This document shows, in pieces, positions 1 to 7,456 of a DNA stretch of 11,555 nt. The stretch lies in the NCBI GenBank assembly GCA_964580235.1, contig CAZOJY010000112.1:1-11555 (forward strand), read 5' to 3'. Made by a program: the position numbers and the translations under genes. The number at the start of each line of letters is the position of its first letter. Positions within the stretch are counted from its first letter, which is position 1. A model generated the notes under the pieces. It made no database searches and was not told the DNA's origin. It was given only the letters and a program-made list of their open reading frames with translations. The DNA comes from G020348385 sp964580235. GTDB lineage: Bacteria; Acidobacteriota; Aminicenantia; Aminicenantales; Aminicenantaceae.

Positions 1-393
1 TTTTCTCGCAGCATCCACTATCCCATTGACGAAAGTCGCTCCTTCCTCGCTGCTGTATTTTTTTGCGATTTCTATAGCTTCATTGATAACGATAGCAGGG
101 GCAAGGCTCTCTTCGTACAGAAGCTCGAAGACAGCCATCCGTAAGACATTGCGGTCCACGATCGCCATTCGGGATATCCGCCAGTTTGCAGAAACAGCTT
201 GGATGATGCGGTCAATGTTTTCACGGTGAGTTGTGATCCCTTCCACAAGCCATCGGCAGTGTTCTTTGATCTCTTTTGAGGCCTTTTTGTTCTTCCAAAA
301 AGTCTCTATGACCTTGTCGGGCTGCGTGTTGTCAAATTCCAGTTGGAAAAGAATTTGGAGCGTGCTTTCTCGGGCTTTCCGTCTTTTACCCAT
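1..393 (-). CDS. nusB: Transcription antitermination factor NusB (3' end outside window)
   Basis: NusB is a small all-helical RNA-binding protein. With ribosomal protein S10 it binds boxA RNA and promotes antitermination of rRNA operons. Translating the minus strand from the ATG at 391-393 gives 131 open codons up to the window edge. The basic start MGKRRKARE, the conserved ILFQLEF segment, the NWRISRMAIVDRNVLRMA core and the closing NEAIEIAKKYSSEEGATFVN-G run are classic NusB. Family members are about 130-160 residues, so only a short tail is missing. The start lies 11 nt after the ribH stop and has no clear Shine-Dalgarno sequence, which suggests translational coupling. The ribH-nusB pair is a very common bacterial arrangement and supports the call. 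Confidence 0.95.
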   Translation of the reverse strand, partial: MGKRRKARESTLQILFQLEFDNTQPDKVIETFWKNKKASKEIKEHCRWLVEGITTHRENIDRIIQAVSANWRISRMAIVDRNVLRMAVFELLYEESLAPAIVINEAIEIAKKYSSEEGATFVNGIVDAARK

Positions 394-404
394 AAAGCTG
401 TCGG

Positions 405-875
405 TTAATCAAGCCCAGATTCTTTCAGCAGATTTAGCATTTCTACGAGTGCAAAGGCGGCGTCATAACCTTTGTTGCCTGCTTTTGCGCCTGCTCTCTC
501 TATGCCTTGCTCGATCGTATCCACCGTCAGTATTCCATAACTGACAGGGATCCCATCCTCCATGGCAATCTGGGCTAATCCCTTGGTGACCTCTGCACTC
601 AAAAAGTCAAAATGCGGGGTTTCTCCCCTGATCAATGTTCCCAGACAGAGAATCCCGTTGACCTTGCCAGCTTTTGCCAGTTTTTTTGCAATAACTGGAA
701 TCTCAAAGGAACCAGGGACTTTATAGATAAAAATATCCCCTTCTTCCGATCCTATTTTATGCAGGGCATCCAGAGCTCCCTCCAGAAGTCTTCCTGAAAT
801 AAACTGGTTAAATCGACTGAGCACAATCCCAATCTTCAGTCCAGCCGCTTGTAATTTTCCCTCGTAAGTTTTCAT
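405..875 (-). CDS. ribH: 6,7-dimethyl-8-ribityllumazine synthase
   Basis: This is the penultimate enzyme of riboflavin synthesis. It condenses 5-amino-6-ribitylamino-uracil with 3,4-dihydroxy-2-butanone 4-phosphate to give lumazine. The 156-residue length is normal. Family motifs appear in order: LSRFNQFIS near residue 20, VPGSFEIP near 53, the phosphate and substrate loop LIRGETPHFDF near 82, and GILTVDTIEQ followed by RAGAKAGNKGYDAA near 115-140. The ATG at 873-875 is preceded by a purine-rich AAGGGAGAG (minus strand) that overlaps the stop of the crotonase gene. It is thus the third gene of a tightly packed operon, with nusB 11 nt downstream. No other rib gene is in the window, so the rest of the pathway must be elsewhere. 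Confidence 0.97.
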   Translation of the reverse strand: MKTYEGKLQAAGLKIGIVLSRFNQFISGRLLEGALDALHKIGSEEGDIFIYKVPGSFEIPVIAKKLAKAGKVNGILCLGTLIRGETPHFDFLSAEVTKGLAQIAMEDGIPVSYGILTVDTIEQGIERAGAKAGNKGYDAAFALVEMLNLLKESGLD

Positions 876-887
876 TTTATCTCTCCC

Positions 888-1673
888 TTATTTTCCTTGA
901 AAATTGGCCTTTCTTTTTTCCAGGAAGGCCTTTGTCCCTTCCTTACTGTCCTCTGAAGAACAGGTACTGCCGAAGAGTTCCGCTTCCAGAAGTAAACCTT
1001 CGGGCAAGCTTTTGTCTAATCCTTCATTGATCGCCCGGATCGAATATTCCAGGGCTAGGGGGGCATTTCCTATCATTTCACCGGCTAAGGCTTCACAGGC
1101 AGACTCCAAATCACTTTGTGCCACGACAGCATTAACAAGACCGGCAGCCAAGGCCTCTTGGGCATCGATCATCTTCCCGGTGAGAACAAGCTCCATGGCC
1201 TTTCCCTTTCCCACCAACCGGGCCAATCTCTGTGTGCCGCCAAAACCGGGGATCAACCCCAGTTTCACTTCGGGCTGCCCCATTTTAGCATTTTCCGATG
1301 CAATCCGCACATGACAAGCTAAGGCTAATTCAGTTCCTCCTCCCAGCGCATACCCGTTTATGGCAGCGATGACAGGTTTTCTATAATTTTCTATCAATTT
1401 CGTAAGCTCTTGACCCTCCAGAACGTAGTCTTTGCCGGACGCTTGATCCAAGCCTGCCAGTTCATTGATATCCGCTCCCGCCACAAATGCTTTATCGCCT
1501 GAACCGGTAAGAATCACGCTCCTGATTTCAGGATCATCTCTCAAAGACAAAAACGCAGAATACATCTCTCGGATCGTTTCGGCATTCAGCGCATTCATTT
1601 TATCCGGACGGTCGATAATGATCCAGCCGAGAGGCGTTTCCCGCCGAACATGTATATTCACATGGTCCACCAT
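888..1673 (-). CDS. Enoyl-CoA hydratase/isomerase family protein (crotonase type)
   Basis: A 261-residue crotonase-fold protein, probably a short-chain enoyl-CoA hydratase (3-hydroxyacyl-CoA dehydratase) of fatty-acid beta-oxidation or a butyryl-CoA type pathway. The oxyanion-hole segments AFVAGADI (61-69) and NGYALGGGTELALA (106-119) are present. Both catalytic glutamates of hydratases are kept: E115 in GGGTEL and E135 in GQPEVKLGLIPGFGGTQRL. The C-terminal FLEKRKANF is also typical. Two Glu residues favour a hydratase over an isomerase or dehalogenase, but substrate chain length cannot be read. AGGAGG at 1675-1680 lies only 1 nt from the ATG. The GTG at codon 2 (1668-1670, spacing 4 nt) may be the true start. 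The gene lies 10 nt downstream of the acyltransferase-like gene and 12 nt upstream of ribH, so it is within one operon. Confidence 0.9.
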   Translation of the reverse strand: MVDHVNIHVRRETPLGWIIIDRPDKMNALNAETIREMYSAFLSLRDDPEIRSVILTGSGDKAFVAGADINELAGLDQASGKDYVLEGQELTKLIENYRKPVIAAINGYALGGGTELALACHVRIASENAKMGQPEVKLGLIPGFGGTQRLARLVGKGKAMELVLTGKMIDAQEALAAGLVNAVVAQSDLESACEALAGEMIGNAPLALEYSIRAINEGLDKSLPEGLLLEAELFGSTCSSEDSKEGTKAFLEKRKANFQGK

Positions 1674-1683
1674 TCCTCCTTAT

Positions 1684-2805
1684 TCAAACGATCCCTTTCT
1701 CGAATATACGATATTTTTTATAAACTTTTCCGCCCAAGGATTTCACAAACCGGTTGACAGGTTCATTATCTTCGAGTTGCCAGGACGTTTCGCACCATTC
1801 ATAACCTTTGCTTCTCCCATTTTTGTCAAGCTCTGAATAGAGCATGTAACTGACACCAGTGTTCCTGTATTCTTTGAGGATGCCAAAAACCATAACCCGG
1901 ATTCCTTTGACTTTTTTTCTGTAATGCAGGAATCTGAATATTCCCCAGGGAGTCAATTTTCCGTTCATGCGTTTTATCACTTCGTTCAGGTTAGGAAAAG
2001 CAAATGCAAAAGCGATGGGTTCCCCTTTTTGTTCGGCAATGATGATCAGATCGGGATCAGCTGCGGTTTTGAGCTTTTTTGCTATGTAATCGATTTCTTT
2101 ATCTGTCCATGGCACAAATCCCCAGTTCTTTTCCCAGGCGTTATTGTAAATATATTTGACACGGGCGGCTTCTTCCTCAAGGTTTTTCAAATCGATCGTT
2201 CGAAGGGTCAATGGGATCTCTGCTTTTGTTTTAGCAATTATCTGGTTAATTCGGGAATCCACAGCATGTTCCCTCGACATAAAAAAAGCATACAAATCCT
2301 TGGCCTTAACGAGCCCACACTTTTCCATCTGGTTCAGATAATATTTTGGGTTATAAGGCATCATGAAAACCGGGGGAGAATCGAATCCTTCCAGGAGGAA
2401 AGCGCATTCATCGTTCATCGAAAGGTTCATCGGACCGCGGAGGATTTCCATGCCTCTTGCTTTTCCCCATTCAGCCACATTCTCCAGGAGGGCCTTAGCC
2501 GTGTCCAGATCATCGAAACTCTCGTAAAGCCCAAAAAAGACCACCCTCTCATCATGAAAGCTGTTGTGGTTATCATCTATGATGGCGGCTATCCGGCCCG
2601 TGATTTCGTCATGTTTGTATGCTAAAAATAATTCCATTTCGGCATGCTCGAAAAATGGATTTTTTCTTTCGTTGATTTTTTCTTTAAAATCCATCACGAG
2701 TGGAGGAATCCAGTTGGGATCATTTTTATAGATTTTCCAGGGGAAAAAAATAAATTTTTTCCGGTCCTTCTGTGTTACAACTCTTTCGATGTGAATGCTG
2801 CTCAC
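1684..2805 (-). CDS. YghO/BcerS-like GNAT-fold protein (possible acyltransferase)
   Basis: A 373-residue soluble protein with a GTG start at 2803-2805, preceded by GAGGAA at good spacing (minus strand). The N-terminal FPWKIYKNDPNWIPPL, the central RGPMNLSMNDECAFLLEGFD followed by MMPYNPKYY, and the C-terminal GNAT-like part (GILKEYRNTGVSYMLYSEL, then ETSWQLEDNEPVNRFVKSLG) match, from memory, the YghO family. That family includes the Caulobacter bacterial ceramide synthase bCerS. bCerS N-acylates a sphingoid base from acyl-CoA on the cytoplasmic side. Family membership is inferred from motifs, and many members have no known substrate. No serine palmitoyltransferase or ceramide reductase gene is visible here. 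It is the first gene of the operon with crotonase, ribH and nusB. An acyl-CoA-handling neighbour is suggestive but not proof of lipid function. Confidence 0.65.
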   Translation of the reverse strand: MSSIHIERVVTQKDRKKFIFFPWKIYKNDPNWIPPLVMDFKEKINERKNPFFEHAEMELFLAYKHDEITGRIAAIIDDNHNSFHDERVVFFGLYESFDDLDTAKALLENVAEWGKARGMEILRGPMNLSMNDECAFLLEGFDSPPVFMMPYNPKYYLNQMEKCGLVKAKDLYAFFMSREHAVDSRINQIIAKTKAEIPLTLRTIDLKNLEEEAARVKYIYNNAWEKNWGFVPWTDKEIDYIAKKLKTAADPDLIIIAEQKGEPIAFAFAFPNLNEVIKRMNGKLTPWGIFRFLHYRKKVKGIRVMVFGILKEYRNTGVSYMLYSELDKNGRSKGYEWCETSWQLEDNEPVNRFVKSLGGKVYKKYRIFEKGIV

Positions 2806-2830
2806 TCTTGCTTCCTCGGAAATTTTTTCT

Positions 2831-2860
2831 ATTTTAACAGATATAGGTCTTGAAATTCAA
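2831..2860 (-). promoter_or_regulatory. Candidate sigma70 promoter for the acyltransferase-crotonase-ribH-nusB operon
   Basis: On the minus strand a -35 TTGAAT (complement of 2855-2860) is separated by 18 nt from a -10 TAAAAT (complement of 2831-2836). Transcription would start near 2824, leaving about 18 nt before the GTG at 2805, which includes the Shine-Dalgarno GAGGAA. Position and match are good, but this is read by eye only. Confidence 0.42.
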
Positions 2861-2906
2861 TGGAACGCATCCCGTCTTTCAGCTCCTTTTTGTGATCGAG
2901 TTGTTT

Positions 2907-2936
2907 TTCACAATAAATTATGCTACAAAATATACT
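2907..2936 (+). promoter_or_regulatory. Candidate sigma70 promoter for the lon-like gene
   Basis: TTCACA at 2907-2912 and TATACT at 2931-2936 each match the consensus in 5 of 6 positions and are 18 nt apart. The predicted start near 2943 gives a 5' leader of about 150 nt before the ATG at 3093. It lies immediately upstream of the long inverted repeat at 2950-3061. No sigma32-like or CIRCE heat-shock element was recognised. Confidence 0.42.
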
Positions 2937-2949
2937 ATTCACTCTGGAC

Positions 2950-3061
2950 ATTCTAGATTATTTGTAAAAAATGCCGCTACTTAGGTAGAGATGGATTCAA
3001 GATTTTTCTTGTGCATTGCAGGGAATGATCATATGGGCATTTTTTATAAATAGTCCAGAAT
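2950..3061 (+). repeat. Long imperfect inverted repeat / hairpin in the lon leader
   Basis: The arms 2950-2975 and 3036-3061 are complementary over 26 positions with three differences. In plus-strand RNA two of these are G-U pairs (2964/3047 and 2958/3053) and one is a mismatch (2955/3056). The innermost 11 pairs are perfect. The 60-nt interior holds two further small hairpins, CTAC-TTAG-GTAG (2977-2988) and CAAGA-TTTT-TCTTG (2998-3011), plus the palindrome ATGATCAT (3025-3032). The repeat sits between the candidate promoter and the Shine-Dalgarno site at 3080-3084. It could be a structured 5' untranslated region, a small RNA, or a MITE-like insertion; no target-site duplication was seen. Confidence 0.7.
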
Positions 3062-3092
3062 AAATATCCCCGATTGGCTGGAGGATACAGGA

Positions 3093-5534
3093 ATGAAAAA
3101 AGCAACAGATTTCAGAGAACTCACTCCCGATATGCTTACATGGACACTTGATCGGGAAAAAATTCCGTTTGATTCAAGCGAGGACTGCAAAGCCTGCGAG
3201 GGAATCATCGGCCAGGAACGGGCCTTGAAGGCCATCCAAACCGGCTTAGACATTCGCAGCCTCGGCTACAATATATTTGTCACGGGCATGGTGGGGACAG
3301 GAAGAAGCACGACCATCAAGCAGCTTCTTGAAAAAATGCGAAAGGAAGAAGAAAAACCGGACGATATATTGTACGTGAATAATTTTAATAATCCAGACGA
3401 ACCGACACTTATCATTGTCCCTGCTGGGAAGGGCCGGCACTTCAAAGAATCCATGGGACATCTCATCGGGATGCTCAAATCCAACATCCCAGAGCTGTTA
3501 AAGAGCAAATATTACACAGAAAAAAGGGATGGAATCGTCGAGAGCCAGCAGAAGATACAAAAGGAGATTCTAAAAGAATTCGAAGAGGAAGTCGCCGAAG
3601 AAGGCTTTTCCGTCATTCAGGTCCAGATGGGAGTCTTTGTCAAACCGGATCTCATCCCGATAATAGAGGGGAAACCCACTCCCTTTAAGCAGTTGGATGC
3701 CATGGTCAGAGAAGGGAAATATTCAAAAGAAAAGAAGGAGGAACTCGGGAAAAAATATGAAGAACTGACGGGCAAACTGGACGAGGTCTTCACAAAACTC
3801 AAAGAATCGGAGGATAGAACCCGGCGCATGCTCAAAGATTGGGACGAAGAATCCATAACGCCCATCATAAAAGGCAGCATATCAGGAATTCGTTCCCAGT
3901 TCCAGGCCAAAAAAATTCTGGACTACCTGGATGATGTGGAAAAAAATCTCATCAAAAATATTGACCTTTTTAAGGCTCCCCAAAAGGGAATAAAGGAAAA
4001 AGAGCTCATAGACCCTTTCCTAGAATACCGTGTGAATCTTCTGATCGATAATTCGGATTTGAAAGGAACGCCGGTTGTCATGGAAACCAACCCTAATTAC
4101 CTCAACCTTTTTGGATCCATAGAAGCCACAGTGGGCAGATCCGGAGTCTGGCAGACAGATTTTACAAAAATCAAAGCAGGATCCCTCCTCAAGGCCAACG
4201 GAGGATATCTGGTGATGAACGCCCTGGATGCGCTGATGGAACTCGGCGTATGGCAAACCCTCAAGCGCACTCTGAAGTACCAAACGCTTGAGATACAGAA
4301 TCTTGCTTCGCTGTATCTTATCTCCGCAAGCCGTTTAAAACCAGAACCGATCAACATCAACGTCAAGGTCGTTTTAATCGGAGATGCTCACATTTACAAC
4401 CTCCTGTATTTTCTCGACGCTGACTTTAAAAAAATCTTTAAAGTCAAATCGGAGTTTGATGCCGAAACAAAAAAAGATGATGAAACTATCGTGGATTATG
4501 CCCGGTTCATCAAAAAAATTTGTGATGAAGACAAACTCAATCCTTTCGACAAAGCAGGTATGGCAGCTGTAATAGAATACGGAACCAGACTTGCCGGAAA
4601 ACAGAAAAAAATAACCACCCGTTTCCATATCCTTGCAGACGTCATACGGGAATCAAGTTATTGGGCCAAAAAAGGCAACAGCAAATTGACAGGTCAGGAA
4701 CATGTCCAACAGGCAATCAAAGAGCGCTTTGAACGAGTCAGCCTGATTGAGGATAAAATCCAGGAAATGATCGAAGAAGGCACCATCATGATCGACACAG
4801 AAGGCAGCAAAATTGGGCAGGTGAACGGACTTTCTGTTTACGCGATGGGAGAATTTTCATTCGGAAAACCAACCAGAATAACGGCCTCCACGGCTGTCGG
4901 AAAAGCTGGGGTTATAAATATCGAGAGGGAAGCCGACATGAGCGGCAAAACACATAATAAGGGCGTGTTGATCCTGGGAGGTTACTTAAGAGGAAAATAT
5001 GCACAAAACAAGCCGTTCTCCTTATCCGCAAGCCTGGCCTTCGAACAGTCTTACGGAGGAGTGGATGGGGATAGCGCATCTTCCACGGAGGTTTATGCTA
5101 TTCTCTCAAGTCTCTCCAAACTTCCCCTTCACCAGGATATCGCTGTCACCGGCTCTCTCAATCAGAAAGGTGAAATTCAACCCATTGGCGGTGTAAACGA
5201 AAAAATCGAAGGCTTTTATGAGGTCTGCAAAGCGAAAGGTTTAACCGGAACCCAGGGAGTTATCATCCCACACCAGAATGTGCAAAATCTCATGCTTAGA
5301 AACGAAGTGGTCAATTCTGTATCGGAGGGAAGATTCCACATATATCCCGTTAAAACGATTGATGAAGGCATTGCAATATTAACAGGCGTAGAGGCGGCTG
5401 AAAAACAAAAGGATGGGACATTCCCCGAAGAAACGGTGAACTATATCGTTGACCAGGAATTGCAGCGATTAGCCAAGAGCTGGAAAACCTTTTCTGCTCC
5501 CAGTGATAAAGATAAAGAAAAAGAATCAGCCTAG
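3093..5534 (+). CDS. ATP-dependent protease, LonB-like (AAA_32 / peptidase S16)
   Basis: An 813-residue cytosolic AAA+ serine protease that unfolds and degrades proteins. Residues 32-110 hold the N-terminal AAA_32 part: GIIGQERALKAIQ, YNIFVTG, then the P-loop GMVGTGRSTT (65-74), with Arg71 where a Lys is usual. A long charged, probably coiled-coil insert follows at about 110-290. Next come ANGGYLVMNALD (368-379) and a second AAA part. The C-terminal S16 protease domain carries the catalytic Ser661 in VDGDSASSTE and Lys704 in IGGVNEKIEGF, so it should be active. There is no LonA N-domain and no membrane segment. The length is usual for this subfamily. The ATG has GGAGG at 3080-3084, 8 nt upstream. 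It ends overlapping the convergent pseudouridine synthase gene by 9 nt. Confidence 0.93.
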   Translation: MKKATDFRELTPDMLTWTLDREKIPFDSSEDCKACEGIIGQERALKAIQTGLDIRSLGYNIFVTGMVGTGRSTTIKQLLEKMRKEEEKPDDILYVNNFNNPDEPTLIIVPAGKGRHFKESMGHLIGMLKSNIPELLKSKYYTEKRDGIVESQQKIQKEILKEFEEEVAEEGFSVIQVQMGVFVKPDLIPIIEGKPTPFKQLDAMVREGKYSKEKKEELGKKYEELTGKLDEVFTKLKESEDRTRRMLKDWDEESITPIIKGSISGIRSQFQAKKILDYLDDVEKNLIKNIDLFKAPQKGIKEKELIDPFLEYRVNLLIDNSDLKGTPVVMETNPNYLNLFGSIEATVGRSGVWQTDFTKIKAGSLLKANGGYLVMNALDALMELGVWQTLKRTLKYQTLEIQNLASLYLISASRLKPEPININVKVVLIGDAHIYNLLYFLDADFKKIFKVKSEFDAETKKDDETIVDYARFIKKICDEDKLNPFDKAGMAAVIEYGTRLAGKQKKITTRFHILADVIRESSYWAKKGNSKLTGQEHVQQAIKERFERVSLIEDKIQEMIEEGTIMIDTEGSKIGQVNGLSVYAMGEFSFGKPTRITASTAVGKAGVINIEREADMSGKTHNKGVLILGGYLRGKYAQNKPFSLSASLAFEQSYGGVDGDSASSTEVYAILSSLSKLPLHQDIAVTGSLNQKGEIQPIGGVNEKIEGFYEVCKAKGLTGTQGVIIPHQNVQNLMLRNEVVNSVSEGRFHIYPVKTIDEGIAILTGVEAAEKQKDGTFPEETVNYIVDQELQRLAKSWKTFSAPSDKDKEKESA

Positions 5535-6251
5535 CTGAACTTTCTTTTTAAGCCGCGAAATTTCGTCTTGGGTGAGAGAACGCCACCTTCCTTTCTTTAG
5601 AGATCCCAGGTGAAGGCTCCCTAACCTTACCCGCTTGAGGCCAAGCACCCGGAATCCCATGCGCTCGAACATTCTTCTCAGTTCCCTCTTCCGTCCTTCG
5701 TGAAGTTGGGCTAAAAGAAGAGTGCCTTTTACGGCCGTTGTCAGGATGCGGAATTTTGCCGGTGCCGTTTTTTTCCCGTCCAAATAAATACCCTTTTCCA
5801 GTCTGACAAGTGTTGACCGGTCGGGTTTGGGGTAAACCCTGATACGGTACTCTTTAATCACTTGAAAGCTCGGGTGCATCAGACGATAAGCCAGAGTTCC
5901 ATCATTGGTAATCAGAACCAAACCCTCAGAATTCAAATCCAATCTTCCCACCGGAAAAATCCTGTTTTTCTCCGCAGGAAGAAGATCCATGATAGTGGGA
6001 CGCTTGAAAGGATCTTTTACCGTAACCAAATAACCCGGCGGCTTATTCAACATCAGGTAGACCTCAGATTTCGCGCGTTTGACTCTCCTCCCATCGGCTT
6101 CAACCCTATCCCTTTCTGCATCGACCTGAGTGCCCAACACCTCGATTGTTTTGCCGTTTACACTCACGCGGCCTGCAGAAATCATCCTATCCGCTTCCCT
6201 TCTTGAGGCAATCCCTGCAAGAGCCAGGTATTTATTCAGCCGGATCTTCAT
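5526..6251 (-). CDS. Pseudouridine synthase, RsuA/RluB/RluE/RluF family
   Basis: A 241-residue rRNA pseudouridine synthase. An S4 RNA-binding domain occupies about residues 3-48 (RLNKYLALAGIASRREAD ... GRVSVNG). The catalytic domain has the family motif KPPGYLVTVKD (70-80). It also has the active-site loop FPVGRLDLNSEGLVLITNDG, where Asp105 is the conserved nucleophile. HEGRKRELRRMFERMG (about 185-200) is the usual C-terminal signature. RluB, which modifies 23S rRNA helix 89, is the most likely member, but RsuA or RluF cannot be excluded without a tree, so no symbol is assigned. The ATG (6249-6251) lies 2 nt after the stop of the barrel gene and has no Shine-Dalgarno, implying translational coupling. 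The 3' end overlaps the convergent protease gene by 9 nt. Confidence 0.93.
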   Translation of the reverse strand: MKIRLNKYLALAGIASRREADRMISAGRVSVNGKTIEVLGTQVDAERDRVEADGRRVKRAKSEVYLMLNKPPGYLVTVKDPFKRPTIMDLLPAEKNRIFPVGRLDLNSEGLVLITNDGTLAYRLMHPSFQVIKEYRIRVYPKPDRSTLVRLEKGIYLDGKKTAPAKFRILTTAVKGTLLLAQLHEGRKRELRRMFERMGFRVLGLKRVRLGSLHLGSLKKGRWRSLTQDEISRLKKKVQLG

Positions 6252-6253
6252 GT

Positions 6254-6820
6254 TTAAAAATAAATGTTAAAACCTCCACTCAAAGTGTAATTTTTTAGTT
6301 TCAATTCAGACTCTTCGATATTCACCTTCACGTTGTGATATTTTCCCTCAGCCATCAGAGAAAATTTATCCCCAAGATGCAATTCCAGCCCTAATCCAAG
6401 ATTGATACCCCTGTTGGAATCCTTAGCGATGTCTTTAAGATTGGCAGAATAAGATCCATACCCGATGGTGAAATAGGGATGCACAACGATGATGGGAATG
6501 TACACCCTCAGATTAATACCTAAGTAGTTGTAATCAACTTCGACACCATTCCATTTGAAGGCCAGCAATTCTTTTGCCACAAGATTGTGGGCGGCTTGAA
6601 AATAATTGGCCTCGATGGCAAACATCATGAATTTCACGCCAATCCGGGCCCCATAAAGGAAGCTTGTGTCCGTATCAAATTTCACTTCTTCCAGATTCGG
6701 CTTCTGCATAGACCATCCCCCTTGAACACCGATGAAAAAACCGCCTTGAGCGGCTGCCCCCGAAACAAAAATGAAACAGAACACAATCAAAGCAAAAAAT
6801 CGATACACTCGGTTATCCAT
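6254..6820 (-). CDS. Small outer-membrane beta-barrel protein (porin-like, 8 strands)
   Basis: The start is placed at the ATG 6818-6820 because AGGAGG (6830-6835, minus strand) lies 9 nt upstream. A longer frame opens at 6844 but has no ribosome binding site. The 188-residue protein starts with a signal peptide: a basic start, a FFALIVFCFIFV core, and cleavage after GAAA before Gln25. The mature part alternates polar and aromatic residues in about eight strands: GGFFIGVQGGW, FLYGARIGVKF, FAIEANYF, YLGINLRVYI, HPYFTIGYGSY, NLGLGLELHLG, FSLMAEGKYH, and the last TLSGGFNIYF. It ends in Phe, as BAM-assembled barrels do. The fold resembles the generic OMP_b-brl/OmpX-like group; substrate and role are unknown. 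It sits between the PK-domain gene and the pseudouridine synthase in one operon. Confidence 0.82.
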   Translation of the reverse strand: MDNRVYRFFALIVFCFIFVSGAAAQGGFFIGVQGGWSMQKPNLEEVKFDTDTSFLYGARIGVKFMMFAIEANYFQAAHNLVAKELLAFKWNGVEVDYNYLGINLRVYIPIIVVHPYFTIGYGSYSANLKDIAKDSNRGINLGLGLELHLGDKFSLMAEGKYHNVKVNIEESELKLKNYTLSGGFNIYF

Positions 6821-6855
6821 TTTTTTTATCCTCCTGTTTAACATTTCAACGTATC

Positions 6856-6861
6856 ATTATA
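6856..6861 (-). promoter_or_regulatory. Candidate -10 element for the barrel gene
   Basis: A perfect TATAAT (complement of 6856-6861) overlaps the TAA stop of the upstream gene at 6857-6859. A start near 6849 would give a leader of about 29 nt carrying the AGGAGG for the ATG at 6820. No good -35 was found at 16-18 nt, so an activator would be needed, or the match is chance. Confidence 0.3.
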
Positions 6862-7456
6862 TAAGTCGCGGTTTTGCAAAGATTTCTAGAATTTTCATAT
6901 CAAAAAAATTTTGTGCATGGGCCGGCTGCAGAAGAATCGCAGTGTCTGCCCCTCTTGAGGTTCCCCCTATAGAAATACAAGGTTCCTGTGTTGATACAAG
7001 CCCGGCATCAGCAGCCATCAGAGCGATCTCGATTGCCACCTTGGTTCCCTCACCGAAGATGCGCAGGGTGTAGGCAATAATCTCTTCCAGTTCGTACGTG
7101 TCCAGTTTTTTTCGGACTGCGCGCCCCACCCCTCCCAGAGCGTGTTGACAGGTTAGGATTTTTGCTCCTTCTTCCTCTATCTGTTTCTTCGAATCCGGTC
7201 GAATCTGTTGATGATCGGGTTTTAGAAAACCAGCGGAATGCGTGACAACAACGACCTTTGCCGATGAGATAATGCGGGCCGCCAGCAAACCCGTCTCCCC
7301 GGATGTAGAGGCCACAATGACATTTTTAATCCCCCTTTCTTTTGCTCTTTGTGCTGCAATCTCCAGGGTCCTCCGCGTGTTTTCCTCACCGGGGTTGCCG
7401 TGGTAAACACAGGGAACTGAAACTGCAGATTCTTTTCCATCAGGTGTTTCAATCAC
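6857..7456 (-). CDS. Stand-alone pyruvate kinase C-terminal (alpha/beta) domain protein
   Basis: A 199-residue cytosolic protein resembling only the C-terminal allosteric domain of pyruvate kinase (PK_C). The barrel and active site are absent. Visible features are NTRRTLEIAAQRAKERGIKN (24-43), then VIVASTSGETGLLAAR (46-61), VVVVTHSAGF and IGGTSRGADTAI (about 162-173), plus the closing Pro-Ala-His region. Such single-domain proteins occur in anaerobic bacteria and archaea; their function is not established and they are not pyruvate kinases. The start is a GTG at 7454-7456 with AAGGAG 8 nt upstream (minus strand). It is the first gene of an operon with the outer-membrane barrel (12 nt gap to that frame's earliest start) and the pseudouridine synthase. 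Confidence 0.82.
   Translation of the reverse strand: MIETPDGKESAVSVPCVYHGNPGEENTRRTLEIAAQRAKERGIKNVIVASTSGETGLLAARIISSAKVVVVTHSAGFLKPDHQQIRPDSKKQIEEEGAKILTCQHALGGVGRAVRKKLDTYELEEIIAYTLRIFGEGTKVAIEIALMAADAGLVSTQEPCISIGGTSRGADTAILLQPAHAQNFFDMKILEIFAKPRLI

Noticed and set aside
6821..6844. Upstream ATG (6844) as start of the barrel gene
   Set aside because: No ribosome site there, while the ATG at 6820 has AGGAGG and gives a standard signal peptide.
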